Positions 23,500 to 31,642 of a stretch of DNA of 47,641 nucleotides are shown piece by piece; the stretch's first letter is position 1; the number at the start of each line of letters is the position of its first letter. The notes under the pieces were generated by a model. The model was given only the letters and a program-made list of their open reading frames with translations. It ran no database searches and had not been told where the DNA came from. A program made the position numbers and the translations under genes. Origin of the DNA: UBA2329 sp964577215. GTDB taxonomy: Bacteria; Bacteroidota; Bacteroidia; Chitinophagales; Saprospiraceae. The stretch spans positions 1 to 47,641 of the forward strand of contig CAZNYK010000017.1 in NCBI GenBank assembly GCA_964577215.1, given 5' to 3'.

Positions 23500-24351
23500 A
23501 TGACGGCGGCCCAGGCCCGATCGGCTCTTGCAGACCAACTCCTGGCGCGCTATGAGGAGGCTGAGGCGCGCCGCATGGCCCGCATAGTCGTGGAAGAAAT
23601 TTTTCACGCGCGCATGGTATCTTCCCATGCGCTACTTTCCGAAGAACAAACCGGGAAATTAGATGTCTGGACACAGCGCCTGCTGGCCGGCGAGCCACTG
23701 CAATACGTAGTGGGTAATACGCACTTCTACGGCTTGGTATTCCGCACCGATGCGCGAGCGCTCATACCCCGGCCTGAAACGGAGGAACTCGTACATTGGA
23801 TTCTGGAAGACCACCAAGCCCGCACTGCATTACGCGTATTGGATATTGGCGCAGGAAGCGGCTGTATTGCAGTAACTCTGAAGAAAAATCGCCCGGACTG
23901 GGAGGTATGGGCATTGGACATCAGCGCCGGAGCTTTGGCATTGACGGAGGAAAACGCGACGCTCCACCAATGTGAACTGCAATATGTGCAGCAGGATATT
24001 CTCAATGAAGACCAATGGCCGGCTCTGGGCAAGTTTGATGTGATCGTGAGCAATCCTCCCTATATTCCCCTGGAGGAAAAGCGCCTGATGCCGCCCCAAG
24101 TGTTGCAATACGAACCAGCATTGGCGCTATTTGTGCCGGATGAAACGCCGCTGCTCTTTTACCGGGTGATCGCCCGGTTTGCCTCCGGGGCACTTCTTCC
24201 CGGCGGCCGCTTGTATTGGGAACTGAACGAATTCAACGCCGGCGAGACTGCTCAACTCCTGGAGGATGCCGGCCTGGCACATCCCGGGATAAGGCATGAT
24301 ATGCAAGGCAAGCCGCGCATGATGACAGCTTCTCAAACAGGCCTGAGTTAA
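23500..24351 (+). CDS. prmC: Release factor glutamine methyltransferase
   Basis: 283 residues, the usual length. Methylates the Gln of the GGQ motif in peptide-chain release factors. An N-terminal helical part binds the factor; RLLAGEPLQYVVGNTHFYGLVFRTDARALIPRPETEELV is the family signature, VLDIGAGSGCIAV (113-125) binds SAM and NPPY (185-188) is the catalytic motif. It begins 2 bases after nspC, so it is translated from the same mRNA, although the functions are unrelated. Confidence 0.93.
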   Translation: MTAAQARSALADQLLARYEEAEARRMARIVVEEIFHARMVSSHALLSEEQTGKLDVWTQRLLAGEPLQYVVGNTHFYGLVFRTDARALIPRPETEELVHWILEDHQARTALRVLDIGAGSGCIAVTLKKNRPDWEVWALDISAGALALTEENATLHQCELQYVQQDILNEDQWPALGKFDVIVSNPPYIPLEEKRLMPPQVLQYEPALALFVPDETPLLFYRVIARFASGALLPGGRLYWELNEFNAGETAQLLEDAGLAHPGIRHDMQGKPRMMTASQTGLS

Positions 24352-24564
24352 TTGAAGATTAATTATCGAGGTTTTTTCGATTTTTTCCGCTAAAAAGTTC
24401 GGGTTTTTGCCTGCTCTTCTTATTTTTGACCCATTATTTAAATCCCCCCTTCGTAACATTTTTGATGTTGCACCTTCTTACGACCGTTTCAAGAGCTTTC
24501 TGAGAGTGCCGGATGCCTGCCGTTCAGCAGTGTAATTTATTTTGCCAACCATAATAACTTCATT

Positions 24565-26862
24565 ATGAAACAGAAATCCTACATGTTTTCTATTGCAATA
24601 GCTATGGGCATAACCTTTGGGTTTGCTTTCCAATCGCTTGCACAAGTCCAGGGTTGTAATGAACTGTTCTTCTCGGAGTACATCGAGGGGTCTTCAAACA
24701 ACAAGTGCCTGGAAATCTACAATCCCACCGGCTTTTCCATTTTCCTTGGCGGGGGCGGTTACAAAATCCAGATGTTCTTCAACGGCTCGGCCACTGCAGG
24801 TCTTACCATCAACCTCACGGACACAATTCCCGCGTACGGTGTGTATGTGGTTTGCAACTCCGGCGCTGCTGCCGAATTTCTGGCGGCGGCCGATCAAACC
24901 AACGGGTCCGGATGGTATAACGGCGACGACGCCGTGGCTTTGGTCAAAGGAGCGGGTAATACCCTGCTGGACGTAATCGGCCAGATCGGGGTTGATCCAG
25001 GCACAGGCTGGACAGGAGGCGGACTTTCTACTTTGGACAGAACGCTTCGCCGGAAGGCAGGCATTTCTTCGGGCGACGCCAACGGAAATGACGCTTTTGA
25101 CCCCAGCCTTCAATGGGAAGGTTTTCCAAATAACACTTCCGACGGCTTGGGTTCGCATTCCAGCGTATGCGCAGCTCCGGCCGCCTGTGCCATTACCAAT
25201 ATCCAACTTGTTTCAACTACTTGTAATGACAACGGCACGAGCGACCCTAATGACGATGCAGTGTCTATTTGCTTCATCGTGACCGGCCAGAACCTGGGGA
25301 GCGGTTTCACCTTAAACGGCGACGGCAATTTTGCTTACAACACCCAGCATTGCGGTAATTTTGCACCCGGTTCGGTTTTCTGGGGTAATTTCCAGGTGCT
25401 TGTAGCCGATATCGACGATCCGGCTTGCTCCACTTCGTTTACCGTTTCATCTCCCGGTCCTTGTTCGTCGATAGCGCCTTGTTCCGGGCTGTTTATTTCC
25501 GAGTATGTAGAGGGTTCGGGCTTCAACAAGTGTATCGAGATTTACAATTCCACCGGTTCCGATATCAACCTGGCTGATTACGGCTTGTTCCTTTCCTTCA
25601 ACGGAGGGACTTTTGAAAACACCATTTCCCTGATGGGGATAGTGAAGAGCGGCGATGTGTATGTGATCTGCAACACTGCGGCTGCACCTGAGTTCATCGC
25701 ATTGGCCGATCAGCTTTCCCCGGATCTGAATTTCAACGGGAACGATGTGGTGGTACTTGAAGACCAAAATACGATTTGGGATGCCATCGGCCAATTGGGC
25801 AATACGGCAGACTTCGGCCTCAATGTGACCCTGCGGCGCAAGTTCGATGTGCAAAACGGCGATAACAATCCCTTTGATTCCTTTAGCGCCGCCGCCGAGT
25901 GGGACGCCTTCGCCCAGAACACTTCCTGGGGCCTCGGCTATCACCGCACGGCTTGTGTGTCAACCCTGCCGATAGGCTGGAATGCCGTTACCGTAGGTTG
26001 CCCGGCCGGTTCTACGAGCTTCAGCGGCAATACCTTCACGCAAACTTCCAACTGCTTTAACCCGGCAGCGGGCCAGGACGACCTTACCTTCAGCTTCCAA
26101 CAGCTTTGCGGCGACGGGGAGATCATTGCGCAGTACAACGGGGTAACGCCCTTCGGCTTTGCCGGCCTGATGATGCGGGAATCCGTAGCTTCCAATTCAA
26201 AATACGTGTGGATGTTCATGCGCGCCAACAATAATGTAGCCTGGTCTATTCGCAGCACAACCGGCGCGGCGCCGCTGATAGATCAAAAGCCGCACCTGAA
26301 CCGCACATGGATGAAACTCACCCGCACCGGCAATGTGTTCAGAGGCTTCCTTTCCACCAACGGCAGCAACTGGCAAATGATCTTCCAAAGCGCTGTGAGC
26401 CTGGACGCCTGCTTGTTTGTTGGCTTGGCAACGCACAGCAACGTGGACGGTAACGCAGTCACTTCTTCCTTTAGAAATGTGAGCATAAACGGCTTGTTTC
26501 CAACCCTCGCAGGCGCTACGCAGATGGACGCCATTTCTGAAGGGGCGGCATCTCTTGAAATGCCGGTTGGGTTAGATGCACCGGCAAATGCTATTGACGG
26601 CGCTCCCGGGGAAACTGAAAAATTAGCCATTTGGCCGAATCCGGCAGGATCCACGCTCGAGGTAACTATTCCGGATTGGAACACAGAGGAGCAGATGCAC
26701 TTGCAAGTCAATGACATGCAGGGCCGTCCCTTGATCTATCGCAGGATAGACGGCCGGGGTAATCGCATTTCACTTGACTTGTCGGCTCTCAATGCAGGTA
26801 TGTACCTGTTGACGGTTCGCTCCGGTGAGATGCTGGAAATTGTTAGGTTTGTAAAACAATAA
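24565..26862 (+). CDS. Secreted protein with two lamin-tail-like domains and a T9SS type A sorting domain
   Basis: 765 residues. The signal peptide ends near QSLAQ (27). Two duplicated modules of the lamin-tail type follow: ELFFSEYIEGSSNNKCLEIYNPTG (33-56) and GLFISEYVEGSGFNKCIEIYNSTG (308-331), each with a later 'VYV(V/I)CN...A.EF.A.ADQ' block and an LRRK stretch. Between them is a Cys-rich beta domain (about 210-300). Residues 470-650 resemble a concanavalin/laminin-G-like fold of the DUF1349 kind (FAGLMMRESVASNSKYVWMF). The last 75 residues (LAIWPNPAGSTLEVTI ... MYLLTVRSGEMLEIVRFVKQ) are the sorting domain for export and surface attachment by T9SS. No catalytic motif is seen; a structural or adhesive role is likely. 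Confidence 0.85.
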   Translation: MKQKSYMFSIAIAMGITFGFAFQSLAQVQGCNELFFSEYIEGSSNNKCLEIYNPTGFSIFLGGGGYKIQMFFNGSATAGLTINLTDTIPAYGVYVVCNSGAAAEFLAAADQTNGSGWYNGDDAVALVKGAGNTLLDVIGQIGVDPGTGWTGGGLSTLDRTLRRKAGISSGDANGNDAFDPSLQWEGFPNNTSDGLGSHSSVCAAPAACAITNIQLVSTTCNDNGTSDPNDDAVSICFIVTGQNLGSGFTLNGDGNFAYNTQHCGNFAPGSVFWGNFQVLVADIDDPACSTSFTVSSPGPCSSIAPCSGLFISEYVEGSGFNKCIEIYNSTGSDINLADYGLFLSFNGGTFENTISLMGIVKSGDVYVICNTAAAPEFIALADQLSPDLNFNGNDVVVLEDQNTIWDAIGQLGNTADFGLNVTLRRKFDVQNGDNNPFDSFSAAAEWDAFAQNTSWGLGYHRTACVSTLPIGWNAVTVGCPAGSTSFSGNTFTQTSNCFNPAAGQDDLTFSFQQLCGDGEIIAQYNGVTPFGFAGLMMRESVASNSKYVWMFMRANNNVAWSIRSTTGAAPLIDQKPHLNRTWMKLTRTGNVFRGFLSTNGSNWQMIFQSAVSLDACLFVGLATHSNVDGNAVTSSFRNVSINGLFPTLAGATQMDAISEGAASLEMPVGLDAPANAIDGAPGETEKLAIWPNPAGSTLEVTIPDWNTEEQMHLQVNDMQGRPLIYRRIDGRGNRISLDLSALNAGMYLLTVRSGEMLEIVRFVKQ

Positions 26863-26889
26863 ATTACAACCCCCTTTCCGGCATGAAAG

Positions 26890-26922
26890 AAGCCGCTTCC
26901 ACAATGGGAGCGGCTTTTTTCT
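26890..26922 (+). terminator. Terminator after the T9SS lamin-tail gene
   Basis: AAGCCGCTTCC pairs with GGGAGCGGCTT around a 5-base loop, one mismatch, and runs into a T-rich tail (TTTTTTCTT). It lies 27 bases after the stop. Confidence 0.85.
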
Positions 26923-26993
26923 TGTTCGCAGGGCGGTTCAAAGACGAAAGCGCTCCGGCGCATCGTTCTCCCTTGAAAATAAAAGGATTCGCC

Positions 26994-27782
26994 ATGAAAA
27001 AAATGATCATCTCTCTTTCCTTTTCATTCCTGGGTTTTGCGCTTTCCGGGCAGGTACAGGAGTTGTCTTCCCGTTCGCCCTACGGGGTACAGGATGCAGC
27101 GATGATTGATGCATTGATGCCGGTAATGCCCGGCTTTGGCGGAAGTGCCAGGGATATGTTGCAACAACAGAGCGTAAAGCCCTTTTTAATGCCGGTGCGC
27201 AGGGTGGGGGAGCGCGGTGATGAAACCGCCTACATGGTATCGGCTTGCTTGGAGTATTACGTCAACAGGGACAGGAATTTCAAGGTCAACCTCAGCCCGG
27301 ATTTTATGTCTGCGCATCTGCGCAAAGCCGGCGCCTTGCAATTGCGGGATGCCCTGGTATTTCTCATCGAGCGTGGCACCGTGAGCGCCGCTGTGGTACC
27401 CTATGATGCGGACGCTATCTCTGAGGCTGCTTTTTCGGTACCTGCCTATCGCATTTCCAATTTCCTGCACATTTTCAGGGAGCTTTCTCCCCCGCGGCAT
27501 CGCATTGTAGAAGCAAAAAAAGCATTGCTCCGCGGCAATCCGGTATTGGTGGAGATCAGGGCTGACGACGAGTTCCTGCATGCATCCGGGTCGCGATTTG
27601 TACAGCCCGGCGCACCCACATCCGTGCATACCTTGCTGGTGGTGGGCTTTGATGAGGACATGGGCGCATTTGAGGTGCAGGCCTGCCGGGGACACGAATG
27701 GGGGCAAAACGGCTATGCCTTGTTGCGTTATGAAGATTTCGACAAAGCTGCGCTGAACGGATATGTTCTGCTGCCGGAATAG
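26994..27782 (+). CDS. Exported papain-fold (C1-like) protein with lost catalytic residues
   Basis: 262 residues with signal peptide (1-20). The layout follows bacterial C1 peptidases: a GxxGxxxAY start, SPDFMSAHLRKAGALQLRDALVFLIERGTVSAAVVPYD, GNPVLVEI, VHTLLVVGFDEDMGAFEVQ and WGQNGYALLRYEDF. But in VGERGDETAYMVSA the catalytic Cys position is Glu77, and in the N-S-W-G stretch the Asn position is Ala220 (ACRGHEWG). His202 is kept. It is therefore likely to be a non-peptidase relative, perhaps binding peptide. The frame is open from 26883 across the terminator, but ATG 26994 gives the signal peptide. It lies alone between two terminators. Confidence 0.7.
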   Translation: MKKMIISLSFSFLGFALSGQVQELSSRSPYGVQDAAMIDALMPVMPGFGGSARDMLQQQSVKPFLMPVRRVGERGDETAYMVSACLEYYVNRDRNFKVNLSPDFMSAHLRKAGALQLRDALVFLIERGTVSAAVVPYDADAISEAAFSVPAYRISNFLHIFRELSPPRHRIVEAKKALLRGNPVLVEIRADDEFLHASGSRFVQPGAPTSVHTLLVVGFDEDMGAFEVQACRGHEWGQNGYALLRYEDFDKAALNGYVLLPE

Positions 27783-27819
27783 TCTTCGTCGCCATACAGA
27801 CGGGGTCTGAGCAGATTGG

Positions 27820-27848
27820 AAGCAGGATGGTGACAACCTGCTTTTTTT
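27820..27848 (+). terminator. Terminator after the papain-fold gene
   Basis: AAGCAGG (27820-27826) pairs with CCTGCTT around a 10-base loop and is followed by a run of seven T (27842-27848). Confidence 0.8.
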
Positions 27849-27969
27849 GATATAAAATTTTACTCAGACAAAAATTTCTTCTTATTTTTTATCTAAATAA
27901 CAAAAAGAAGCTCCCATCCCCTTGGATGCCGCCATCCGAAGCTCTAATTTCGCCGGAAAAGGGGAAGTG

Positions 27970-28935
27970 ATGCAAGCGCTTGTTTTTACCCAGGAAAAGA
28001 TTTTGAAGTTTGTGCCAGATATGGCGGCGCCTGAGCCCGGGGTGGGGGAGTGCCTCATCCGCATAAAAGCGGCCGCCCTCAACCACCGGGATGTGTGGAT
28101 CACCAAGGGCCTTTACCCGGGTATTGTTTTACCTGCCGTGCTCGGCTCGGAATGCATGGGGCTTCACGGCGACAAAGAGGTGGTAATCAATCCAAGCATG
28201 GGTTGGGGATCAAACCCGGCAATCCAGGCCAATGGTTACCAAATCCTCGGAATGCCCCGAAACGGTACCTTTGCAGGGTATTTGACCATTCCGGCAGAGC
28301 AGATTTATGACAAACCCCCGCACTTGTCGCCGGAGGAAGCCGCTGCCTTTCCTCTGACCGGCCTGACGGCATACCGGGCCGTTTTTACCAAGGGAGTAGT
28401 AGCTGCGGGGCAGACCGTGCTCGTTACCGGCATTGGCGGGGGCGTTGCCTTGTTGGCCATGCAGTTCGCCATGGCTGCCGGCGCCAGGGTATTCGTCAGC
28501 TCAGGTTCGGATGAGAAAATAGAAAAAGCCCGCAATCTCGGGGCTTTGGCCGGAGCAAATTACCGGCAACCCGACTGGGTAAAAACCTTGCAAAAAGAGG
28601 CTGGCGGTTTTGACCTCGTCATCGACGGGGCGGGCGGGGAAGGGCTGGGCCAATTGCTGAAAGTTTGTAATCCCGGGGCCAGGGTGGTAGTATATGGGGG
28701 AGGCCAGGGAGCAGTACCGAACTTCAGCCCGCAAGCGATTTTTTGGAAACAAATATCCATCCTCGGCACTTCGATGGGTAGCGATCAGGAATTTGCCGGC
28801 ATGCTGGATTTCATAAACCGGCATCAAATCCGTCCGGTTATAGACAGTGTTTTCTCTCTTCGCGACGGTGCGGCTGCTTTCCAGCGCATGGCTGACGGCC
28901 TCCAGTTTGGAAAAATCATACTTTTGCCGGAATGA
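27970..28935 (+). CDS. Medium-chain dehydrogenase/reductase, quinone oxidoreductase-like
   Basis: 321 residues, NAD(P)H-dependent MDR fold. An N-terminal GroES-like part contains CLIRIKAAALNHRDVWITKGLYPGIVLPAVLGSECMG; the Rossmann part has TGLTAYRAVFTKGVVAAGQTVLVTGIGGGVALLAMQFAMAAGARVFVSSGSDEKI. The typical catalytic and structural zinc cysteine set is absent, so it is of the zinc-free quinone oxidoreductase/enoyl reductase kind. Start ATG 27970; the in-frame codons upstream read like non-coding sequence. It overlaps the phosphoesterase gene (ATGA), so the two form an operon. Substrate unknown. Confidence 0.85.
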   Translation: MQALVFTQEKILKFVPDMAAPEPGVGECLIRIKAAALNHRDVWITKGLYPGIVLPAVLGSECMGLHGDKEVVINPSMGWGSNPAIQANGYQILGMPRNGTFAGYLTIPAEQIYDKPPHLSPEEAAAFPLTGLTAYRAVFTKGVVAAGQTVLVTGIGGGVALLAMQFAMAAGARVFVSSGSDEKIEKARNLGALAGANYRQPDWVKTLQKEAGGFDLVIDGAGGEGLGQLLKVCNPGARVVVYGGGQGAVPNFSPQAIFWKQISILGTSMGSDQEFAGMLDFINRHQIRPVIDSVFSLRDGAAAFQRMADGLQFGKIILLPE

Positions 28936-29438
28936 AACGCATCGGTTTGCTTTCGGATACCCATTCCTTCCTGGATGACCGGATCTGGGCGCATTTGGAT
29001 TCCTGCGACGAGATATGGCATGCAGGCGACATCGGCAGCGTTGCCGCAGCAGACCAGCTGGAGGCATTCCGGCCCCTGCGCGCCGTGTTCGGCAATATTG
29101 ACGGGCGGGAACTGCGCGCGCGATTCCCGGAAGACCTCCGGTTTGCATGCGAGGAAGTGGATACGCTCATCACGCACATTGGCGGATACCCCGGCAAGTA
29201 CCATCCGAGAGTCAGGGCGATATTACAGGACGACCCGCCTAAGTTGTTTATTTGCGGGCATTCGCATATTCTCAAAGTCATTCCGGATAAAAAGCTGGGC
29301 CTGTTGCACATCAATCCCGGCGCCTGCGGCAACGAGGGATTTCACAAAGTCAAAACGCTCGTGCGTTTTTCGCTGGCAGCGGGCCGGATATTCGACCTCG
29401 AAGTGGTGGAGTTGGGGCCGAGGGCCGGCAAAGCATAG
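28932..29438 (+). CDS. YfcE/MJ0936-type metallophosphoesterase
   Basis: 168 residues. All metal-binding motifs are present: SDTH (8-11), WHAGDIGS, FGNIDG, THIGGYPGKY and CGHSHILK. In this family they hold two divalent metals for phosphodiester hydrolysis. Size and order fit the YfcE/VPS29 group. Start ATG overlaps the previous stop, so it is coupled to the oxidoreductase. It ends 24 bases from the convergent purB gene. Confidence 0.88.
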   Translation: MKRIGLLSDTHSFLDDRIWAHLDSCDEIWHAGDIGSVAAADQLEAFRPLRAVFGNIDGRELRARFPEDLRFACEEVDTLITHIGGYPGKYHPRVRAILQDDPPKLFICGHSHILKVIPDKKLGLLHINPGACGNEGFHKVKTLVRFSLAAGRIFDLEVVELGPRAGKA

Positions 29439-29462
29439 CGAAACTCCGTTCTGTCACACATT

Positions 29463-30806
29463 TCACCCGCGCCCCGTATAATTCTGCGGCCTTATCCGCT
29501 TCAGTTCTTCTTTTACAACCGGCGTCACGTCGAGGCTGTCGATAAACCGGTGAATATCCTCTTGGGAAACAGATGCTTTGCCTCTCGTGAGCGCTTTGAG
29601 CGCTTCGTAAGGCTCGGGGTAGCCTTCGCGGCGGAGTATGGTTTGTATGGCTTCGGCAACGACCATCCAGTTGTGTTCAAGGTCTTCATTCAACCGCGCT
29701 TCATTGAGTTGGATTTTGCTCAGGCCTTTAAGCAGAGACTTGAAAGCGATGAGCGCATGGCCGAAAGGAACGCCCGCATTGCGCAATACTGTGCTGTCGG
29801 TGAGGTCGCGCTGCAAACGGGATATGGGCAATTTTTCCGCCAAATGGCCGAGGATGGCGTTGGCCATGCCGAGGTTGCCTTCCGCGTTTTCAAAATCTAT
29901 GGGATTGACCTTGTGCGGCATGGCTGAGGACCCGACTTCGCCTTCAATGCTGCGTTGGCGGAAGTATTCCATGGAAATATACGTCCACATATCCCGGCAA
30001 AGATCAATGAGGATGGTATGCACGCGGCTCATGGCGTGAAACAGGGCCGCCATGTTGTCGTAGTGCTCAATCTGCGTAGTGGGATGCGATCGTTTCATGT
30101 GCAGATTCTCTTCCACGAATTTCCGGGCAAAATCCTCCCAGTCGATATGCGGATACGCGGCGTAGTGGGCATTGAGGTTTCCCGTAGCGCCCCCGAATTT
30201 TGCACTTACAGGAATAGCGGTGAGCTGGAGAAGTTGCTCCTCTATGCGCGCGACGAAAACCCGGATTTCTTTGCCCAGCAGGGTGGGGGAGGCCGGTTGG
30301 CCGTGTGTGCGGGCCAGCATGGGCACATCGCGCCAATCTGCAGCGAGTTCGTTGAGCCGCTCAACGATGGACCGTATCCCGGGAAGCCAGGTGTGTTCCA
30401 GGGCGGAACGGATAGAAAGAGGAATGGCCGTGTTGTTAATGTCTTGTGAAGTAAGTCCAAAATGGACAAACTCTTTCCATGCCGACATGCCGAGCTTGTC
30501 GAAGGCTTCTTTCAGGTAATACTCCACCGCTTTCACGTCGTGGTTGGTTACCTTTTCAATGGCCTTTACGCGCGCCGCCGATTCAAGATCGAAATCGCGG
30601 GCCAGTTGCTCCAGCGCATCGAGCTGCTCCCTTTGGACGCCGGCCAGTTGGGGCAGGGGAATTGCACAGAGCGATTTGAAATACAAAACTTCCACCATCA
30701 GCCTCAGCCGGATGAGGGCATATTCAGAAAAGTATTCGGCCAGTTCGGCAGTTTTGTCCGCATAGCGGCCATCGACAGGTGAAATAGCGGTAAGCATAAG
30801 TTTCAT
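29463..30806 (-). CDS. purB: Adenylosuccinate lyase
   Basis: 447 residues, full length. Splits adenylosuccinate and SAICAR, releasing fumarate in purine synthesis. LTAISPVDGRYADKTAEL starts the protein; LTSQDINNTA, ARTHGQPASPT, SAKFGGATGNLNAHYAAYP and the fumarase-family signature GEVGSSAMPHKVNPIDFENAEGN are intact. Of two possible ATGs (30806 and 30797) the first is taken. It is a single gene on this strand, with the barrel protein gene lying 33 bases upstream. Confidence 0.95.
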   Translation of the reverse strand: MKLMLTAISPVDGRYADKTAELAEYFSEYALIRLRLMVEVLYFKSLCAIPLPQLAGVQREQLDALEQLARDFDLESAARVKAIEKVTNHDVKAVEYYLKEAFDKLGMSAWKEFVHFGLTSQDINNTAIPLSIRSALEHTWLPGIRSIVERLNELAADWRDVPMLARTHGQPASPTLLGKEIRVFVARIEEQLLQLTAIPVSAKFGGATGNLNAHYAAYPHIDWEDFARKFVEENLHMKRSHPTTQIEHYDNMAALFHAMSRVHTILIDLCRDMWTYISMEYFRQRSIEGEVGSSAMPHKVNPIDFENAEGNLGMANAILGHLAEKLPISRLQRDLTDSTVLRNAGVPFGHALIAFKSLLKGLSKIQLNEARLNEDLEHNWMVVAEAIQTILRREGYPEPYEALKALTRGKASVSQEDIHRFIDSLDVTPVVKEELKRIRPQNYTGRG

Positions 30807-30839
30807 TCGTTTCTTTTCATAATATGATCCGGGGCATGA

Positions 30840-31547
30840 CTAATCGAGGTAATATCGCCCCACGATGCAGAAGTAATCGCCTATATGAGGCAGGCTGTAG
30901 AACTTGTCCTGGCCATCGAAGGTAGCCATGAAAACGGTATCGTAAAGCGGAAAAGGCGTAATGCAATACGAAATTCCCAGGAAGAAACCGCCGCTGCCTT
31001 TTTTCCGAAATTCCAGCCCGGCGGTAGTGAGACTGGAAGGTACCGAGAAAAATCGCTTCAGGGCAAATACATCCAATCGCCCGTCCCGCACGCGTAAATT
31101 GCTTGGAAGCGACTGCATGTTAATTCCCGTGCCGAAACTGAGCAACAACTGATCGTTGAGGCGTTGATAATAAGCGATTTGCAGGGGAAGCTCGTAAATT
31201 GTGGTGTTCAGCTTCAAGGCGAGGCGCTCGCCGTTTTGAGTGGCAGAACAGTCGTAGTTGCGCACCAAAAGGGTCAGCCCTCCGTGGAGCTGAAATTTGC
31301 TGCTCAAACGGAAAGTTGCCAGCGCCCCGAACTGTGCGCCTATCTCGGGCTGTATGCCGTACACTACATCCTCGAACACCTGCTCATTGGAGCGCACCCT
31401 GAAAAACCGGCTGGGGAAGATCAACCCCGCCTGAATGCCGAGATTGACAATTGGGTCTTTGGGCTCGGCGGGGACCTGTGCGTTTATTCCCTCACCAAAG
31501 CCCGCTAAGAGCGATCCAAACAGGCAAACGACAAAAAATCTTCTCAT
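30840..31547 (-). CDS. Predicted outer-membrane beta-barrel protein
   Basis: 235 residues. The signal peptide ends near GINAQ (24). The rest is a row of amphipathic beta strands of alternating polarity (for example FQLHGGLTLLVRNYDC, LPLQIAYYQRLNDQLLLSFGTGINMQ) and ends in an aromatic, YFCIVGRYYLD, like 8- to 10-strand barrels of the PorT-like or OMP_b-brl families. Function unknown. The upstream region has TATTTTGC on the minus strand, a near match to a -7 box. Reads on into purB, possibly as one transcript. Confidence 0.65.
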   Translation of the reverse strand: MRRFFVVCLFGSLLAGFGEGINAQVPAEPKDPIVNLGIQAGLIFPSRFFRVRSNEQVFEDVVYGIQPEIGAQFGALATFRLSSKFQLHGGLTLLVRNYDCSATQNGERLALKLNTTIYELPLQIAYYQRLNDQLLLSFGTGINMQSLPSNLRVRDGRLDVFALKRFFSVPSSLTTAGLEFRKKGSGGFFLGISYCITPFPLYDTVFMATFDGQDKFYSLPHIGDYFCIVGRYYLD

Positions 31548-31642
31548 TCCCTTGATTTTGCAGGCGCAAAATAGAAAGAAAATTGCTTTGTCAACGGCCT
31601 GTACCTTAACTTTACCTCTTCATCAATTACAAGTCACAGCAA

